Shown here piece after piece: positions 8,202 to 16,146 of a DNA stretch of 43,448 nt. The stretch is from positions 1-43,448 of the forward strand of contig JAFVBH010000010.1 in NCBI GenBank assembly GCA_017480115.1, written 5' to 3'. A program made the position numbers and the translations under genes. The first letter of the stretch is position 1, and every line of letters starts with the position of its first letter. The notes below the pieces were generated by a model, which searched no databases, was not told the DNA's origin, and saw only the letters and a program-made list of their open reading frames with translations. Source of the DNA: Clostridia bacterium (GTDB lineage Bacteria > Bacillota > Clostridia > Oscillospirales > Acutalibacteraceae).

Positions 8202-8279
8202 GACCGCACGGGAACCGCACCGACGCTGCCCGCGAAAGGGCTTTTATTATTTTATAGGGTGCAGCGTTCCCGCGCGGTC
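8202..8279. promoter_or_regulatory. Long imperfect hairpin between tape-measure-slot gene and XkdP-like gene
   Basis: GACCGCACGGGAAC (8202-8215) is complementary, with one mismatch, to GTTCCCGCGCGGTC (8266-8279). CGCTGC (8224-8229) can continue the pairing with GCAGCG (8261-8266). Inside it, GCCC-GCGAAA-GGGC followed by TTTT (8228-8245) is a weak terminator-like stem. It may attenuate or process the late transcript. Confidence 0.45.
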
Positions 8280-8296
8280 ATGCTGTGGAGAGCAAT

Positions 8297-8890
8297 ATGC
8301 AATATTATTTTTACTTAAACCAGCTTCTTTTGCCTGTGGCGCCCGCATATTTTCAGGTGCATTATCCGGGCAAGAACAAAACCTACGATCTGGCTGCCGG
8401 GGGAGAAATCGTGCTGCCGGAGCAGCCCGGCTTGTGTGAATACAGCTTCGGTGTGCTGCTGCCGTCGGTTCCCTACCCCTTTGCGCAATACAGCGGGGGC
8501 TTTCTCCCGCCGGAATATTATATCCGCGCGCTGATGCGGCTGCGGGACGCGGCTGCGCCGTTTGATCTGCTGGTTATACGCACGCTGACGGCGGATACCG
8601 CGCTGCGGTTTGCGGCGAGACTGCTGCCTTACGGCAGCGACGCTGCCGCGCTTGCCACCGGTTCGCCGGAGAAGAAGATCCACGCTTCGGACGCGCGTAT
8701 TATTTTACGGGAGGGCGTCAGCGGTTCCGCCGCCTATCTGTTTGATACGACGGCGCGGGTGACGCTGGAGGAACTGACGATCACGGAGGACGCGGAGACT
8801 TACGGCGGGGATTTTTTTGCGCAGCTTCGGCTGAAGCAATACCGCCCGTTCCAAACCGTGAAAGGAGGCAGCTATGGCAACGGCGCTTGA
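8297..8890 (+). CDS. XkdP-like tail/baseplate protein
   Basis: A 197-residue protein. The ATG at 8297 is preferred to the upstream GTG at 8285 because GGAG (8287-8290) lies 6 bases before it. It begins MQYYFYLNQLLLPVAPAYFQVHYPG, the segment type found at the start of Firmicutes XkdP-like proteins that define the interaction of tube and baseplate. The usual C-terminal LysM domain is not evident. It overlaps the following hub gene by 17 bases. Confidence 0.6.
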   Translation: MQYYFYLNQLLLPVAPAYFQVHYPGKNKTYDLAAGGEIVLPEQPGLCEYSFGVLLPSVPYPFAQYSGGFLPPEYYIRALMRLRDAAAPFDLLVIRTLTADTALRFAARLLPYGSDAAALATGSPEKKIHASDARIILREGVSGSAAYLFDTTARVTLEELTITEDAETYGGDFFAQLRLKQYRPFQTVKGGSYGNGA

Positions 8891-10319
8891 TGCGATTTTA
8901 TCCTACGCCGCCGCGCAGGTAGGCAGCGACCGATGGCACGGCAGGTGTCAGGCGTTTGTCGCCGCGTGCATCGAGGCGGGCACGGGACGGTTCATCACCC
9001 GTCCCAGCGCCAGAGACGCCGCCGCTTCGTTTATGAAAGCGGGCACGGCAGACGATTTGGAGCCGCCCATGGGCGCAGCCGTTTACTTTAACGGGGACGG
9101 CGCGCTGGGCAAGCTGTACGGACATGTGGCGCTGTCGGCGGGGAACGGGATCATTTACGACCCCGTGGAGACCGTTGTTAAGCGCAGGTTCAACGCGCGT
9201 TCCCATAACGGTTATCTGGGCTGGGGGTGGAACGGAAATCTGATTCCCGAGGGCGCATCGGCGCAGAAGGTCAATTACAACGCGGTGGCGCAGATCACCA
9301 CCGTCGATCAAACGGGCGTCGCGGGCGCGGTCGGTCTGCGGCAGACGTTTTCCGCGCTGAAAGCGGTGGACAGCGGCGGCGTCAGTCTGGCGCTCATCAG
9401 CGGCGGTCGTGTTGTAACGCCCACGGCGGCGGGCGCGGTAACCGTTTCTTCTGTTGCGGAGATTGCGGCGGCAACGATGACGTTTACCGTTGCCGGAGAC
9501 GCGGACGGCGAAATCGTCAACGGCAGCCCCGTGGCGCTGCGGTTTTGCGGTGAACCCGTGTTTTACGGCTATGTGTTTTCCGTTGTCAGAAAACCGAACG
9601 GACTGACCGCCGTGACCTGTTACGATCAGCTTCGGTACCTGAAAAACCGCGACAGCTTTGTGTTTACGGGCACGTACGCCGCGCTGTTGAAAACCATTGC
9701 CGCCAAATACGGCTTGCGGCTCGGCACGGTGGAGAACACCGGCTACGTCATTCAGCGAAAAATCTATGAAAATACACTGCTGGATATTCTTGCCGACGCG
9801 GCTTCGATCACGCGGGAGCAGACGGGCAAGACCTATATCATATATGACGATTTCGGCAGTCTGACGCTGAAAAGCGCCGACGGTATGGCGACGGGCGTAT
9901 TTCTCGACCCGGACAATGTACGTCTGCTGCGGGAGCGGCGCAGCATCGATCAGGGGGTCTATAACCGTATCGTGCTTGCCCGCGACGATACGGCGACCGG
10001 CGTAAGAAGCCTGTATGCGGCAAACGACATGCAACGGCAGCTGCAGTGGGGCATTTTGCAATATTACGCGAAGGACGGCGACAGCGTCTCCCCGCTGCAA
10101 ACGGCAAAAAACCTGCTGTCGCTGTATGATCGGGAGGACGTGACCGTGGAGGCGCTGGGCTGCGCCGGGAACGTATCGGTGCGCGGCGGCAGTCTCGTTA
10201 TGCTCTCGCAGGACGGCGGCGCTTACCGCAGCGCACGGTGCGTCAGCGCGGCGCATACCTTTGCGGGCGGGGTACATTTGATGGATCTGAAACTGAAATT
10301 TGAGGAGGGCGCGGCATGA
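8874..10319 (+). CDS. Baseplate hub (XkdQ/gpD-like) with N-terminal CHAP/NlpC-type peptidase
   Basis: A 481-residue two-part protein. Residues 1 to about 125 look like a papain-fold cell-wall peptidase: Cys25 in GRCQAFVAACIEAG and His84 in YGHVALSAG are candidate catalytic residues. Residues about 140-481 are XkdQ/gpD-like hub sequence (RFCGEPVFYGYVFSVVRK, DQLRYLKNRDSFVFTG, YENTLLDILADAA), which forms the tail tip ring. The start ATG at 8874 has GAAAGGAGG upstream. XkdQ itself lacks the peptidase, so this fusion puts a peptidoglycan-cutting activity on the tail tip. The stop overlaps the next start as ATGA. Confidence 0.8.
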   Translation: MATALDAILSYAAAQVGSDRWHGRCQAFVAACIEAGTGRFITRPSARDAAASFMKAGTADDLEPPMGAAVYFNGDGALGKLYGHVALSAGNGIIYDPVETVVKRRFNARSHNGYLGWGWNGNLIPEGASAQKVNYNAVAQITTVDQTGVAGAVGLRQTFSALKAVDSGGVSLALISGGRVVTPTAAGAVTVSSVAEIAAATMTFTVAGDADGEIVNGSPVALRFCGEPVFYGYVFSVVRKPNGLTAVTCYDQLRYLKNRDSFVFTGTYAALLKTIAAKYGLRLGTVENTGYVIQRKIYENTLLDILADAASITREQTGKTYIIYDDFGSLTLKSADGMATGVFLDPDNVRLLRERRSIDQGVYNRIVLARDDTATGVRSLYAANDMQRQLQWGILQYYAKDGDSVSPLQTAKNLLSLYDREDVTVEALGCAGNVSVRGGSLVMLSQDGGAYRSARCVSAAHTFAGGVHLMDLKLKFEEGAA

Positions 10320-10588
10320 CGGAGGCTTATACGTTTGCCGCCCTGCTGAAGGATGCGGTCAACCGTGCGGTACGCGCGATGACGCCCTGCGACGTTGTGA
10401 CGCTGCGGATCGTTTCCGCCGCGCCCCTGCGGGTGCGGTTGGACGGCGTAGGAATTTTGCCGCAGGGGACCGTCTACGTCTGCACATATCTGCGGGATCG
10501 GTTGACCGACGGCGCGACGGCGGTGGCAATCCGCGCTTTCGGCGGGCAGAAATATTATATCTTTGATATTGGAGGTGACGGCGCGTGA
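10316..10588 (+). CDS. DUF2577 baseplate-associated protein (XkdR-like)
   Basis: A 90-residue protein in the order hub, DUF2577, DUF2634, baseplate J seen in PBSX-like tails. It has the N-terminal helix AALLKDAVNRAVRA followed by strands ending in GGQKYYIFDIGGDGA, typical of DUF2577. The start ATG overlaps the hub stop (ATGA) and its own stop overlaps the next GTG start (GTGA), so all are translationally coupled. Confidence 0.75.
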   Translation: MTEAYTFAALLKDAVNRAVRAMTPCDVVTLRIVSAAPLRVRLDGVGILPQGTVYVCTYLRDRLTDGATAVAIRAFGGQKYYIFDIGGDGA

Positions 10589-10971
10589 TCCCGGGAATCA
10601 CTGCCGCTGTGTCGGCGACGCCGACAAATACGCGGGAATACTATATTGATTTCGACGCCGGGAGAATTTGCGGCATTGCCGATCGGCAGCAGGCAGCGGA
10701 GCAGGCAATTCGGCTGCGGCTGCTGACGGAAGCGGGCGTCTGGCCGATTTTTTCCGAGAGCTACGGACTTCCCTTTCGGACGCTGTCGGAGCTTTCGGGG
10801 TACATTTATTTTGTAACGGTCAAAAACAGCATTATGCAGACGCTTTTGCAGGACGCGTGCGTGGAAAACGTGGACGAATTTGAATTTTACCGCCGGGACG
10901 ACGGCGGCTTGGCGGTCAGCTTTCGCGTGCAAACGGCGCAGGGAGCGGTAAAGGAGGCGGTGCGGCTGTGA
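10585..10971 (+). CDS. DUF2634 / gp25-like baseplate wedge protein (XkdS-like)
   Basis: A 128-residue protein starting at GTG 10585 within a GTGA overlap, with GGAGGTGA upstream. The sequence REYYIDFDAGRICGIADRQ and a C-terminal beta segment fit DUF2634, a lysozyme-like gp25/gpW baseplate wedge family. It lies immediately before the baseplate J gene, its usual partner, and overlaps it by 4 bases. Confidence 0.8.
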   Translation: MIPGITAAVSATPTNTREYYIDFDAGRICGIADRQQAAEQAIRLRLLTEAGVWPIFSESYGLPFRTLSELSGYIYFVTVKNSIMQTLLQDACVENVDEFEFYRRDDGGLAVSFRVQTAQGAVKEAVRL

Positions 10972-12059
10972 GCGGCAAAACGGAAACAGAACTTTATACG
11001 GATATTCTTGACGCGATGCTGTCGTATGCCGCCCGCCGCGGTCTGGATACCGACGAGGGCAGCGTTGCCTACGATATGCTGGCGCCCGCGGCGCTGGGAA
11101 TGGCGGCGCTGCGCATGCAGCTGGAGCTGCAGAGCGACGAGAGCTTCGCGGATACCGCGTCGCTGGAAAATCTGATCCGTCGGGCGGCGGAGCGGGGAAT
11201 CGCCTATCGGGCGGCGTCGCCCGCCGTGGTCAGAGCGGCAGTGACCGGCGGGACGCTCAGCTTGGACGACGATTATGAGGATCGGCGGTTTTTAAGCGGG
11301 GCGCTGGCGTATTATCTGTCCGGTACGGCGGCGGACGGCAGCCTGCTGCTGACCTGTGAGACAGCGGGGACGGCCGGAAATCTCGGCTATGGAACGCTGG
11401 TATACGCGGGCTCCCTGCCCGGGATCGCCGAAGCGGAGATCGTCGGCGTCGAGACCCGCGGCAGGGACGCGGAGACCGCGCAGGAGCTGCGGACGCGGTA
11501 TTTTGACAGTATGAAATCCGCCGCGTTTGCGGGCAACAAGGCCGCCTATCGGGAGGCTGCCGCTGCGGTCGCCGGGGTAGGCGGCTGCAAGGTGGAGCGC
11601 GCGCCCGTGGATACAGACGGCTGCAACGTGCGGCTGACGGTGATCTCCGATACCTACGGCGTGCCTGACGCGGCGGTGCTGCGCGCGGTGGAAACGCAGA
11701 TCGCCGCGATCACGCCGATCTGCCACATTTGCGCGGTGCAGGCAGTGCAGACCGCGCCGGTATCGGTCAGCGCGACCGTGGCGCCGGAGGACGGGTATGC
11801 TATGGATACGATCCTGCAAAACGCGGAGTCTGCGCTGCGGGAACGGCTGCATGCGGCAGCCGGGGCGTTCGCCCAAAACGGCAGTACGGTCGTAAAACGC
11901 AGCGATCTGTTCCTTGCGCTGCTTGCGGCGGAGGGGGTCGCCGATGTTGCGCAGCTGCGGGTGGATATTGACGGGGAACCGGATATTTTTGCGTACGCGT
12001 TTGACGGCAGGGCAATCCCCGTGCTTGACGCGCTGACGCTGAGCGAGGTCGCGCAATGA
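10968..12059 (+). CDS. Baseplate J-like protein (XkdT-like)
   Basis: A 363-residue protein starting at GTG 10968 in a GTGA overlap. It matches baseplate J: LENLIRRAAERGIAYRAASPAVVRA, then the AQELRTRYFDSMKSAAFAGN region and AAVAGVGGCKVERAP, all characteristic of this family. Baseplate J forms the wedge arms that couple host contact to sheath contraction. The stop overlaps the next start (ATGA). Confidence 0.92.
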   Translation: MSGKTETELYTDILDAMLSYAARRGLDTDEGSVAYDMLAPAALGMAALRMQLELQSDESFADTASLENLIRRAAERGIAYRAASPAVVRAAVTGGTLSLDDDYEDRRFLSGALAYYLSGTAADGSLLLTCETAGTAGNLGYGTLVYAGSLPGIAEAEIVGVETRGRDAETAQELRTRYFDSMKSAAFAGNKAAYREAAAAVAGVGGCKVERAPVDTDGCNVRLTVISDTYGVPDAAVLRAVETQIAAITPICHICAVQAVQTAPVSVSATVAPEDGYAMDTILQNAESALRERLHAAAGAFAQNGSTVVKRSDLFLALLAAEGVADVAQLRVDIDGEPDIFAYAFDGRAIPVLDALTLSEVAQ

Positions 12060-12637
12060 TCGATATTTTAAGCTATCTGCCGGAAATGCTGCGGGAGATC
12101 AAGGAGTTTGCGGTGATCCTGGGCGCAGTAAACGAGGCGCTGGACGCGTTCGCCGCAGATGCGGACGCTGCGTTTTGCGCGCAGTTCGCCGAAGATGCGG
12201 ACGGGAACGGGATCCGCCGTCTGGCGCGCGGGTTGGGGTTGTCCGCGACCGGAGAAGAGGCGGATATTCGCTTTGCGGTGCGCGCGGCGCTGCAGGAAAA
12301 ACGACCTTACACCTATGAAAACCTGACCGCTTATTTGCAGGCAGTCGTCGGCGCGGACGGTTACGCCGTCGAACGGCAGTTCGGCGCGAACGGCGGGCAG
12401 GATACGCTTACGGTGCGGCTGGCGCTGCGCGCGCGCAGGCAGCTGGATACCGTGGCGGCGTTCCTGGATGCGGTCGTCCCCGCGAATATGACGCTGATCA
12501 CGGGGCTGCTGTATAACCCGTACGGGACGGTCAACCGGCAGGCGACCTACGGTTTTTTAAAGCAGTATACGTGGTACGCGCTGCGCAACGACGCGGCGCC
12601 GGCGGAGACGCTTCGCGCGCGGAAAGGAGAGGATTAA
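12056..12637 (+). CDS. DUF2313 tail/baseplate protein (XkdU/YmfQ-like)
   Basis: A 193-residue protein following baseplate J with an ATGA overlap, as in PBSX xkdT-xkdU and Mu-like phages. It begins IDILSYLPEMLREIKEFAVI, typical of this family, and has a central helical part (LAAFAADADAAF-like) then a beta segment near DTLTVRLAL. It is thought to link baseplate wedge and fibres. Confidence 0.82.
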   Translation: MIDILSYLPEMLREIKEFAVILGAVNEALDAFAADADAAFCAQFAEDADGNGIRRLARGLGLSATGEEADIRFAVRAALQEKRPYTYENLTAYLQAVVGADGYAVERQFGANGGQDTLTVRLALRARRQLDTVAAFLDAVVPANMTLITGLLYNPYGTVNRQATYGFLKQYTWYALRNDAAPAETLRARKGED

Positions 12638-12638
12638 T

Positions 12639-13112
12639 TTGAATTACACGGCAAATTATCAATTAAAAAAGCCGGAGGAAAACGATTTTTTTGACGTTGA
12701 GGATTTTAACGGCAACATGGACGCCATTGACGACGCGCTCACGCATGCAATCGGCAACGCGTGGCAGGCGGTTGCCGCCGACGCGGTGTTGTCTGTTGAG
12801 AATTTTTCTGCGCAGACACTGCATGTGTATTACAATCCGTTTTTAAAGCTGGTGCATATCAGCGGAGAGGTCAATCTGAAGACGCCGGTCAAAAATCCCG
12901 TGGCTGCGCAGTTTGCGACCGTCAAAGCGCCGTATTTGCCGCGCGGCAGAGCGGTTTCCGTCGCGAACGGCTTCTACAGCGATAAGCAGGACTGGGTCTG
13001 CGGTACCTGTATGATCACGTCGGACGGCAAATGCGCATTTTCGGCGTCTGATCTGCACCCGGACGGAAACATCGACGCGCTGCTGCTGTCGGCGTTTTAT
13101 CCGGTCGCGTAA
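12639..13112 (+). CDS. Tail-fibre-like phage protein
   Basis: A 157-residue protein starting at TTG 12639 behind GGAAAGGAGAGG. The N-terminal YQLKKPEENDFFDVEDFN followed by a short NMDAIDDAL helix is a recurrent head of Firmicutes phage tail appendage proteins; the rest is beta-rich. Position after DUF2313 is that of tail fibre genes. It is too short for a complete fibre and may be an adaptor or receptor-binding tip. Confidence 0.6.
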   Translation: MNYTANYQLKKPEENDFFDVEDFNGNMDAIDDALTHAIGNAWQAVAADAVLSVENFSAQTLHVYYNPFLKLVHISGEVNLKTPVKNPVAAQFATVKAPYLPRGRAVSVANGFYSDKQDWVCGTCMITSDGKCAFSASDLHPDGNIDALLLSAFYPVA

Positions 13113-13127
13113 GGAGGCGTTGATGCT

Positions 13128-13502
13128 TTGAATTACGGAAATTCCGACGCGGAACCGATCTTGGAGATCGTTGCGGGGGACGACTGCACCGTCTGCGTGG
13201 ATTTTACAGCGGAAACAGCGGCGCAGACGCCGATCCTCGGCGCAAACGACCGGTTGCAGATGGTCCTGACCGCTGAAAACGCCTATGAAATTACCGGTAC
13301 CGCGCAGGGCGATACCGGCGTTTTTTATCTGTCCGCCGCGCTGACGGAAGCTATTGCGGCAGAGGGCTGCGAGATTGTGCGGTGCTGCGTGCATATCTTT
13401 TGGGCGGGCGGGGGCAGAAGCACGCCGATTTTCGACCGTCCGGTGCGTATTCTGCGCTGTCCGGCGCAGGCGTCAGCCGCGCAGATCGCCGTAGAAGGCT
13501 GA
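13128..13502 (+). CDS. Small beta-rich appendage protein (BppU-like?)
   Basis: A 124-residue protein beginning at TTG 13128, with AAGGAGG ten bases upstream. An ATG at 13122 is followed at once by a stop and is rejected. The pattern EIVAGDDCTVCVDFTAET followed by repeated strands recalls BppU-like N-terminal domains of receptor-binding baseplate proteins, but this is weak. Its last 30 bases overlap the 3' end of the oppositely transcribed kinase gene. Confidence 0.5.
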   Translation: MNYGNSDAEPILEIVAGDDCTVCVDFTAETAAQTPILGANDRLQMVLTAENAYEITGTAQGDTGVFYLSAALTEAIAAEGCEIVRCCVHIFWAGGGRSTPIFDRPVRILRCPAQASAAQIAVEG

Positions 13503-14372
13503 TATGTACGCGTTCAGATCGTCTCTGGTGCCCCTGAACTGTCCGGGCGTTTCCATTTTCAGCGAGACAAGGGCGGTGGCGGTCAGCAGCACGTCTTTCA
13601 TGCCGTGCTGCAGTCGCTCGTTGATATAGGCGGCAAAGGTGGTGTCTCCTCTGCCGGTTCTGCCGCTTAAATTCCGCGCGCGGATCGGGCAGGTGTAAAA
13701 TTCATCGCCGGCATAGGCGAGCACCTCGGTGTTGTGAGTGATGAGAATTTCTTTTGCCCCGTAGCCGTAAAGAATCTTTGCCGCCTCGAATCTGTCGGCG
13801 GCGCCGGTCATGATCTCCGCTTCGGCGGCGTCGGTTTTTAAATATCTGACCAGCGGGAGGAGGTCTTTTTTGGATCGCCAATCCTCAAAATACATATTGC
13901 CGCTTTGCGCGTCCGCATGGCGCAGGCAGGTCTGTACGTCCAGCGCCACGTCGCCTTTTTCGGCGCAGGCGCGGATCAAATTGTTCGGGAAGTCGCCGTA
14001 AATCAGACCCGCGAAATGATAAATTTTTGCGGAAATATCCTGCGGAATATCGGCAATACCAAAGCTGTCGCCCTGCGAGATGCAGGTGCAGACGCGGCGT
14101 TCCTTGTCCGGCGTCAGGTACTGATTGCGAATGGAGGTGTTTTTTTGGGCGGGGAGAATGCAGACGTCCTCCTGAGGTATGACGAAAGCGTTGATACGGT
14201 CTTTATCGCTGTCGGCAACCTTTGTGATCGCGGCGACCTTATGTCCCAGCGCGTACGCTGCGGCGGAGGAAAACAACACCGCGCCGCCGTACATGGTGAC
14301 GGTGTTGCCCTCGCAGTCGATATTTATATCCTTGGAAACGTGCCCGATAATGGTGGAATCATAGGTTTTCAT
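13473..14372 (-). CDS. PfkB-family carbohydrate kinase (candidate prophage moron)
   Basis: A 299-residue ribokinase-fold protein. It has the N-terminal IIGHVSKDINID and a glycine pair (MYGGAVLFSSAAAYALG), and the C-terminal GRTGRGDTTFAAY segment corresponding to the PfkB signature with the anion hole and catalytic Asp. The ATG at 14372 is preceded by AAGGAG; a 27-residue upstream extension has no ribosome binding site. It has its own promoter and lies opposite to all phage genes, between fibre and lysin genes, so it is probably expressed in the lysogen. Substrate (a sugar or nucleoside) cannot be told from the sequence. Confidence 0.8.
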   Translation of the reverse strand: MKTYDSTIIGHVSKDINIDCEGNTVTMYGGAVLFSSAAAYALGHKVAAITKVADSDKDRINAFVIPQEDVCILPAQKNTSIRNQYLTPDKERRVCTCISQGDSFGIADIPQDISAKIYHFAGLIYGDFPNNLIRACAEKGDVALDVQTCLRHADAQSGNMYFEDWRSKKDLLPLVRYLKTDAAEAEIMTGAADRFEAAKILYGYGAKEILITHNTEVLAYAGDEFYTCPIRARNLSGRTGRGDTTFAAYINERLQHGMKDVLLTATALVSLKMETPGQFRGTRDDLNAYISAFYGDLRG

Positions 14373-14406
14373 TTTATTTTCTCCTTTTGGCGAATCCATG
14401 GTATAT

Positions 14407-14435
14407 ACTATAGCACCGCGGCGGGATTTTTTCAA
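14407..14435 (-). promoter_or_regulatory. Sigma-A-type promoter of the PfkB kinase gene
   Basis: On the minus strand TTGAAA (14430-14435) and TATAGT (14407-14412) are separated by exactly 17 bases. The start codon is about 35 bases downstream of the -10 element. No comparable promoter is seen for neighbouring phage genes. Confidence 0.65.
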
Positions 14436-14507
14436 GTATGCACAACCAATCACGAACGGCTTATGATGAAAAGAGATAATAGATGAAAAAGAAAAGGAAC
14501 GATGATC

Positions 14508-15299
14508 ATGGCTAGAAAAATATTATCCAACGGAATCGACGTCTCTTATGCCAACGGGTATCTGGACTGGGAGAAAATCAAAGGTCAGATCGACTGGGCG
14601 ATCATTCGCGTCGGTTACGGCAGCGATTATACCAATCAGGACGATTCCCAGTATCGGCATAATATTGAAAGTTGCGAAAAGCTGGGAATCCCCTATGGCG
14701 TATATCTGTACTCCTACGCGGATACGGTGGCAAAGGCAAAATCCGAGGCAGCGCACGCAATCCGCCTTTTAAAAGGGTACAAGCCCGCCATGCCGCTGTA
14801 TTACGATCTGGAAGAAAACAAGATCGCGCAGTTGGGAAACGAAAAAATTCTCAGTATTGCCCGCACGTTTTGCGACGCAGTCACAAAAGCCGGGTATGTG
14901 TTCGGCGTGTACGCCAATCTCAACTGGTGGAACAACTATTTGACCGACGCGTGGTACAATAACTATTCCCGCTGGCTGGCGCAGTATAACGCCGTATGCA
15001 CCTATAAGGGCAAGTATGATATATGGCAGTATACCAGCACCGGCAGGCTGGAGGGTGTTCCCGGCAAATTTGACAGAAACCACTGCTATAGAAATTTCTT
15101 CTCTGTACCGAATGTCAAAGGCGATCTGGACAACGACGGAAAAGTCTCTTCCAAGGACGCCCGCACCGCCCTGCGGTATGCTGCGGGACTGGAGAAGCTG
15201 ACGGACGCGCAGGTGAAAAAAGGGGATATGAACGGCGACGGAAAGCTTACGTCTGCGGACGCGCGGGATATTTTGCGAAAGGCTGCCGGTATACAATGA
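14508..15299 (+). CDS. GH25 endolysin (muramidase) with C-terminal type I dockerin
   Basis: A 263-residue protein. The ATG at 14508 is chosen because AAGGA (14494-14498) lies 9 bases before it; an in-frame ATG at 14502 is too close. Residues 1 to about 195 are a GH25 muramidase: SNGIDVSYANGYLDW, the YYDLEEN acidic pair, and YDIWQYTSTG. The last 60 residues form two calcium-binding dockerin repeats, DLDNDGKVSSKD and DMNGDGKLTSAD, each followed by a helix (ALRYAAGL, ILRKAAGI). Phage lysins usually carry SH3 or LysM wall-binding domains here; a dockerin implies docking to a host cohesin. It is followed within the operon by appendage genes and a holin. Confidence 0.9.
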   Translation: MARKILSNGIDVSYANGYLDWEKIKGQIDWAIIRVGYGSDYTNQDDSQYRHNIESCEKLGIPYGVYLYSYADTVAKAKSEAAHAIRLLKGYKPAMPLYYDLEENKIAQLGNEKILSIARTFCDAVTKAGYVFGVYANLNWWNNYLTDAWYNNYSRWLAQYNAVCTYKGKYDIWQYTSTGRLEGVPGKFDRNHCYRNFFSVPNVKGDLDNDGKVSSKDARTALRYAAGLEKLTDAQVKKGDMNGDGKLTSADARDILRKAAGIQ

Positions 15300-15322
15300 A
15301 AAAAAATGTATCGGAGGGTGCG

Positions 15323-15556
15323 ATGGAATATCATATCAAGGCAAGCCTGCGACCGGCGCCGCTGCGGGCATCGGTCTATAGATCGACGCTTGGCGCGGGG
15401 ATTCCGTACGACGGCGCATATGCCGTGATCCCCGCCCGGGAGGCGCAGCAGCTGCCGACAAAAAATAAAACGATGCAGGAGAATTTGACCGTTGCGGGCG
15501 TGCCGTTTTTTGAAGTGAGTAACCCCAGCGGGGAAACAGTTATCATAGGGAGGTAA
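15323..15556 (+). CDS. Small phage protein of unknown function
   Basis: A 77-residue protein. The ATG at 15323 follows GGAGGG with ideal spacing; an in-frame ATG at 15296 that overlaps the lysin stop is less well placed. The last 30 residues (TMQENLTVAGVPFFEVSNPS and a VIIG end) form a module often seen in small phage appendage proteins. It lies 4 bases before the next gene's region and shares orientation with fibre-like genes. Confidence 0.55.
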   Translation: MEYHIKASLRPAPLRASVYRSTLGAGIPYDGAYAVIPAREAQQLPTKNKTMQENLTVAGVPFFEVSNPSGETVIIGR

Positions 15557-15560
15557 AAAT

Positions 15561-16142
15561 ATGGCAAAAAATAAAATCGTATATTTCGGGCAAACGCTCA
15601 TCGATCTGACGGCGGATACTGTGACCGCCGAAGATCTTGCAAAGGGCGTGACCGCCCATGACAAGAGCGGCGCGGTCATTACGGGCGTTAATACCAACGA
15701 CAGCGATACCACCGACGCTACGGCGGCGGTCGCGGAGCTGCTGGAGGGGAAAACCGCCTATGCCCGCGGCGCAAAGCTGACCGGTACGATGCCGAATATC
15801 GGCGCGGTCACCGAATATATCACCAAGAAGGACGATGTGCTGCCGATTCCGCAGGGGTATCATGACGGCAGCGGCAGCGCCAGCATCGCGGAAACGGAAC
15901 GGGCAAAGCTGATTGCGGATAATATCCGGCAGGGCGTGGAAATCCTCGGCGTGACCGGCGCCATGAGCGGCACGGAGGGCGCGAAAGCAGAATCCAAAAC
16001 CGTGACCCCCTCGGCGCAGGAGCAGATGATTCTGCCCGATACCGACGCGGGATATAATTATCTGTCGCAGGTTGTCGTCGCTGCGGTGCCCTATGTGGAA
16101 ACGGAGAACGCCGCCGGCGGAATGACGGTCACGATAGGATAA
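15561..16142 (+). CDS. Phage tail appendage protein with shared N-terminal module
   Basis: A 193-residue protein behind AGGGAGGTAA. The first 42 residues (VYFGQTLIDLTADTV, then KGVTAHDKSGAVITG) are nearly repeated at the start of the next gene product. The remainder has AKLTGTMPNIG-type and VTGAMSG-type turns and ends PYVETENAAGGMTVTIG, a beta-structured pattern common in tail fibre and appendage proteins. Likely a virion surface protein; the exact role is unknown. Confidence 0.6.
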   Translation: MAKNKIVYFGQTLIDLTADTVTAEDLAKGVTAHDKSGAVITGVNTNDSDTTDATAAVAELLEGKTAYARGAKLTGTMPNIGAVTEYITKKDDVLPIPQGYHDGSGSASIAETERAKLIADNIRQGVEILGVTGAMSGTEGAKAESKTVTPSAQEQMILPDTDAGYNYLSQVVVAAVPYVETENAAGGMTVTIG

Positions 16143-16146
16143 ACCG

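Noticed and set aside
6889..8220. 443-residue antisense open frame over the tape-measure-slot gene
   Set aside because: Very Arg-rich composition typical of shadows; the plus-strand gene has coupled start and stop overlaps. I considered whether the odd plus-strand protein itself was the shadow, but the ATGA coupling favours plus.
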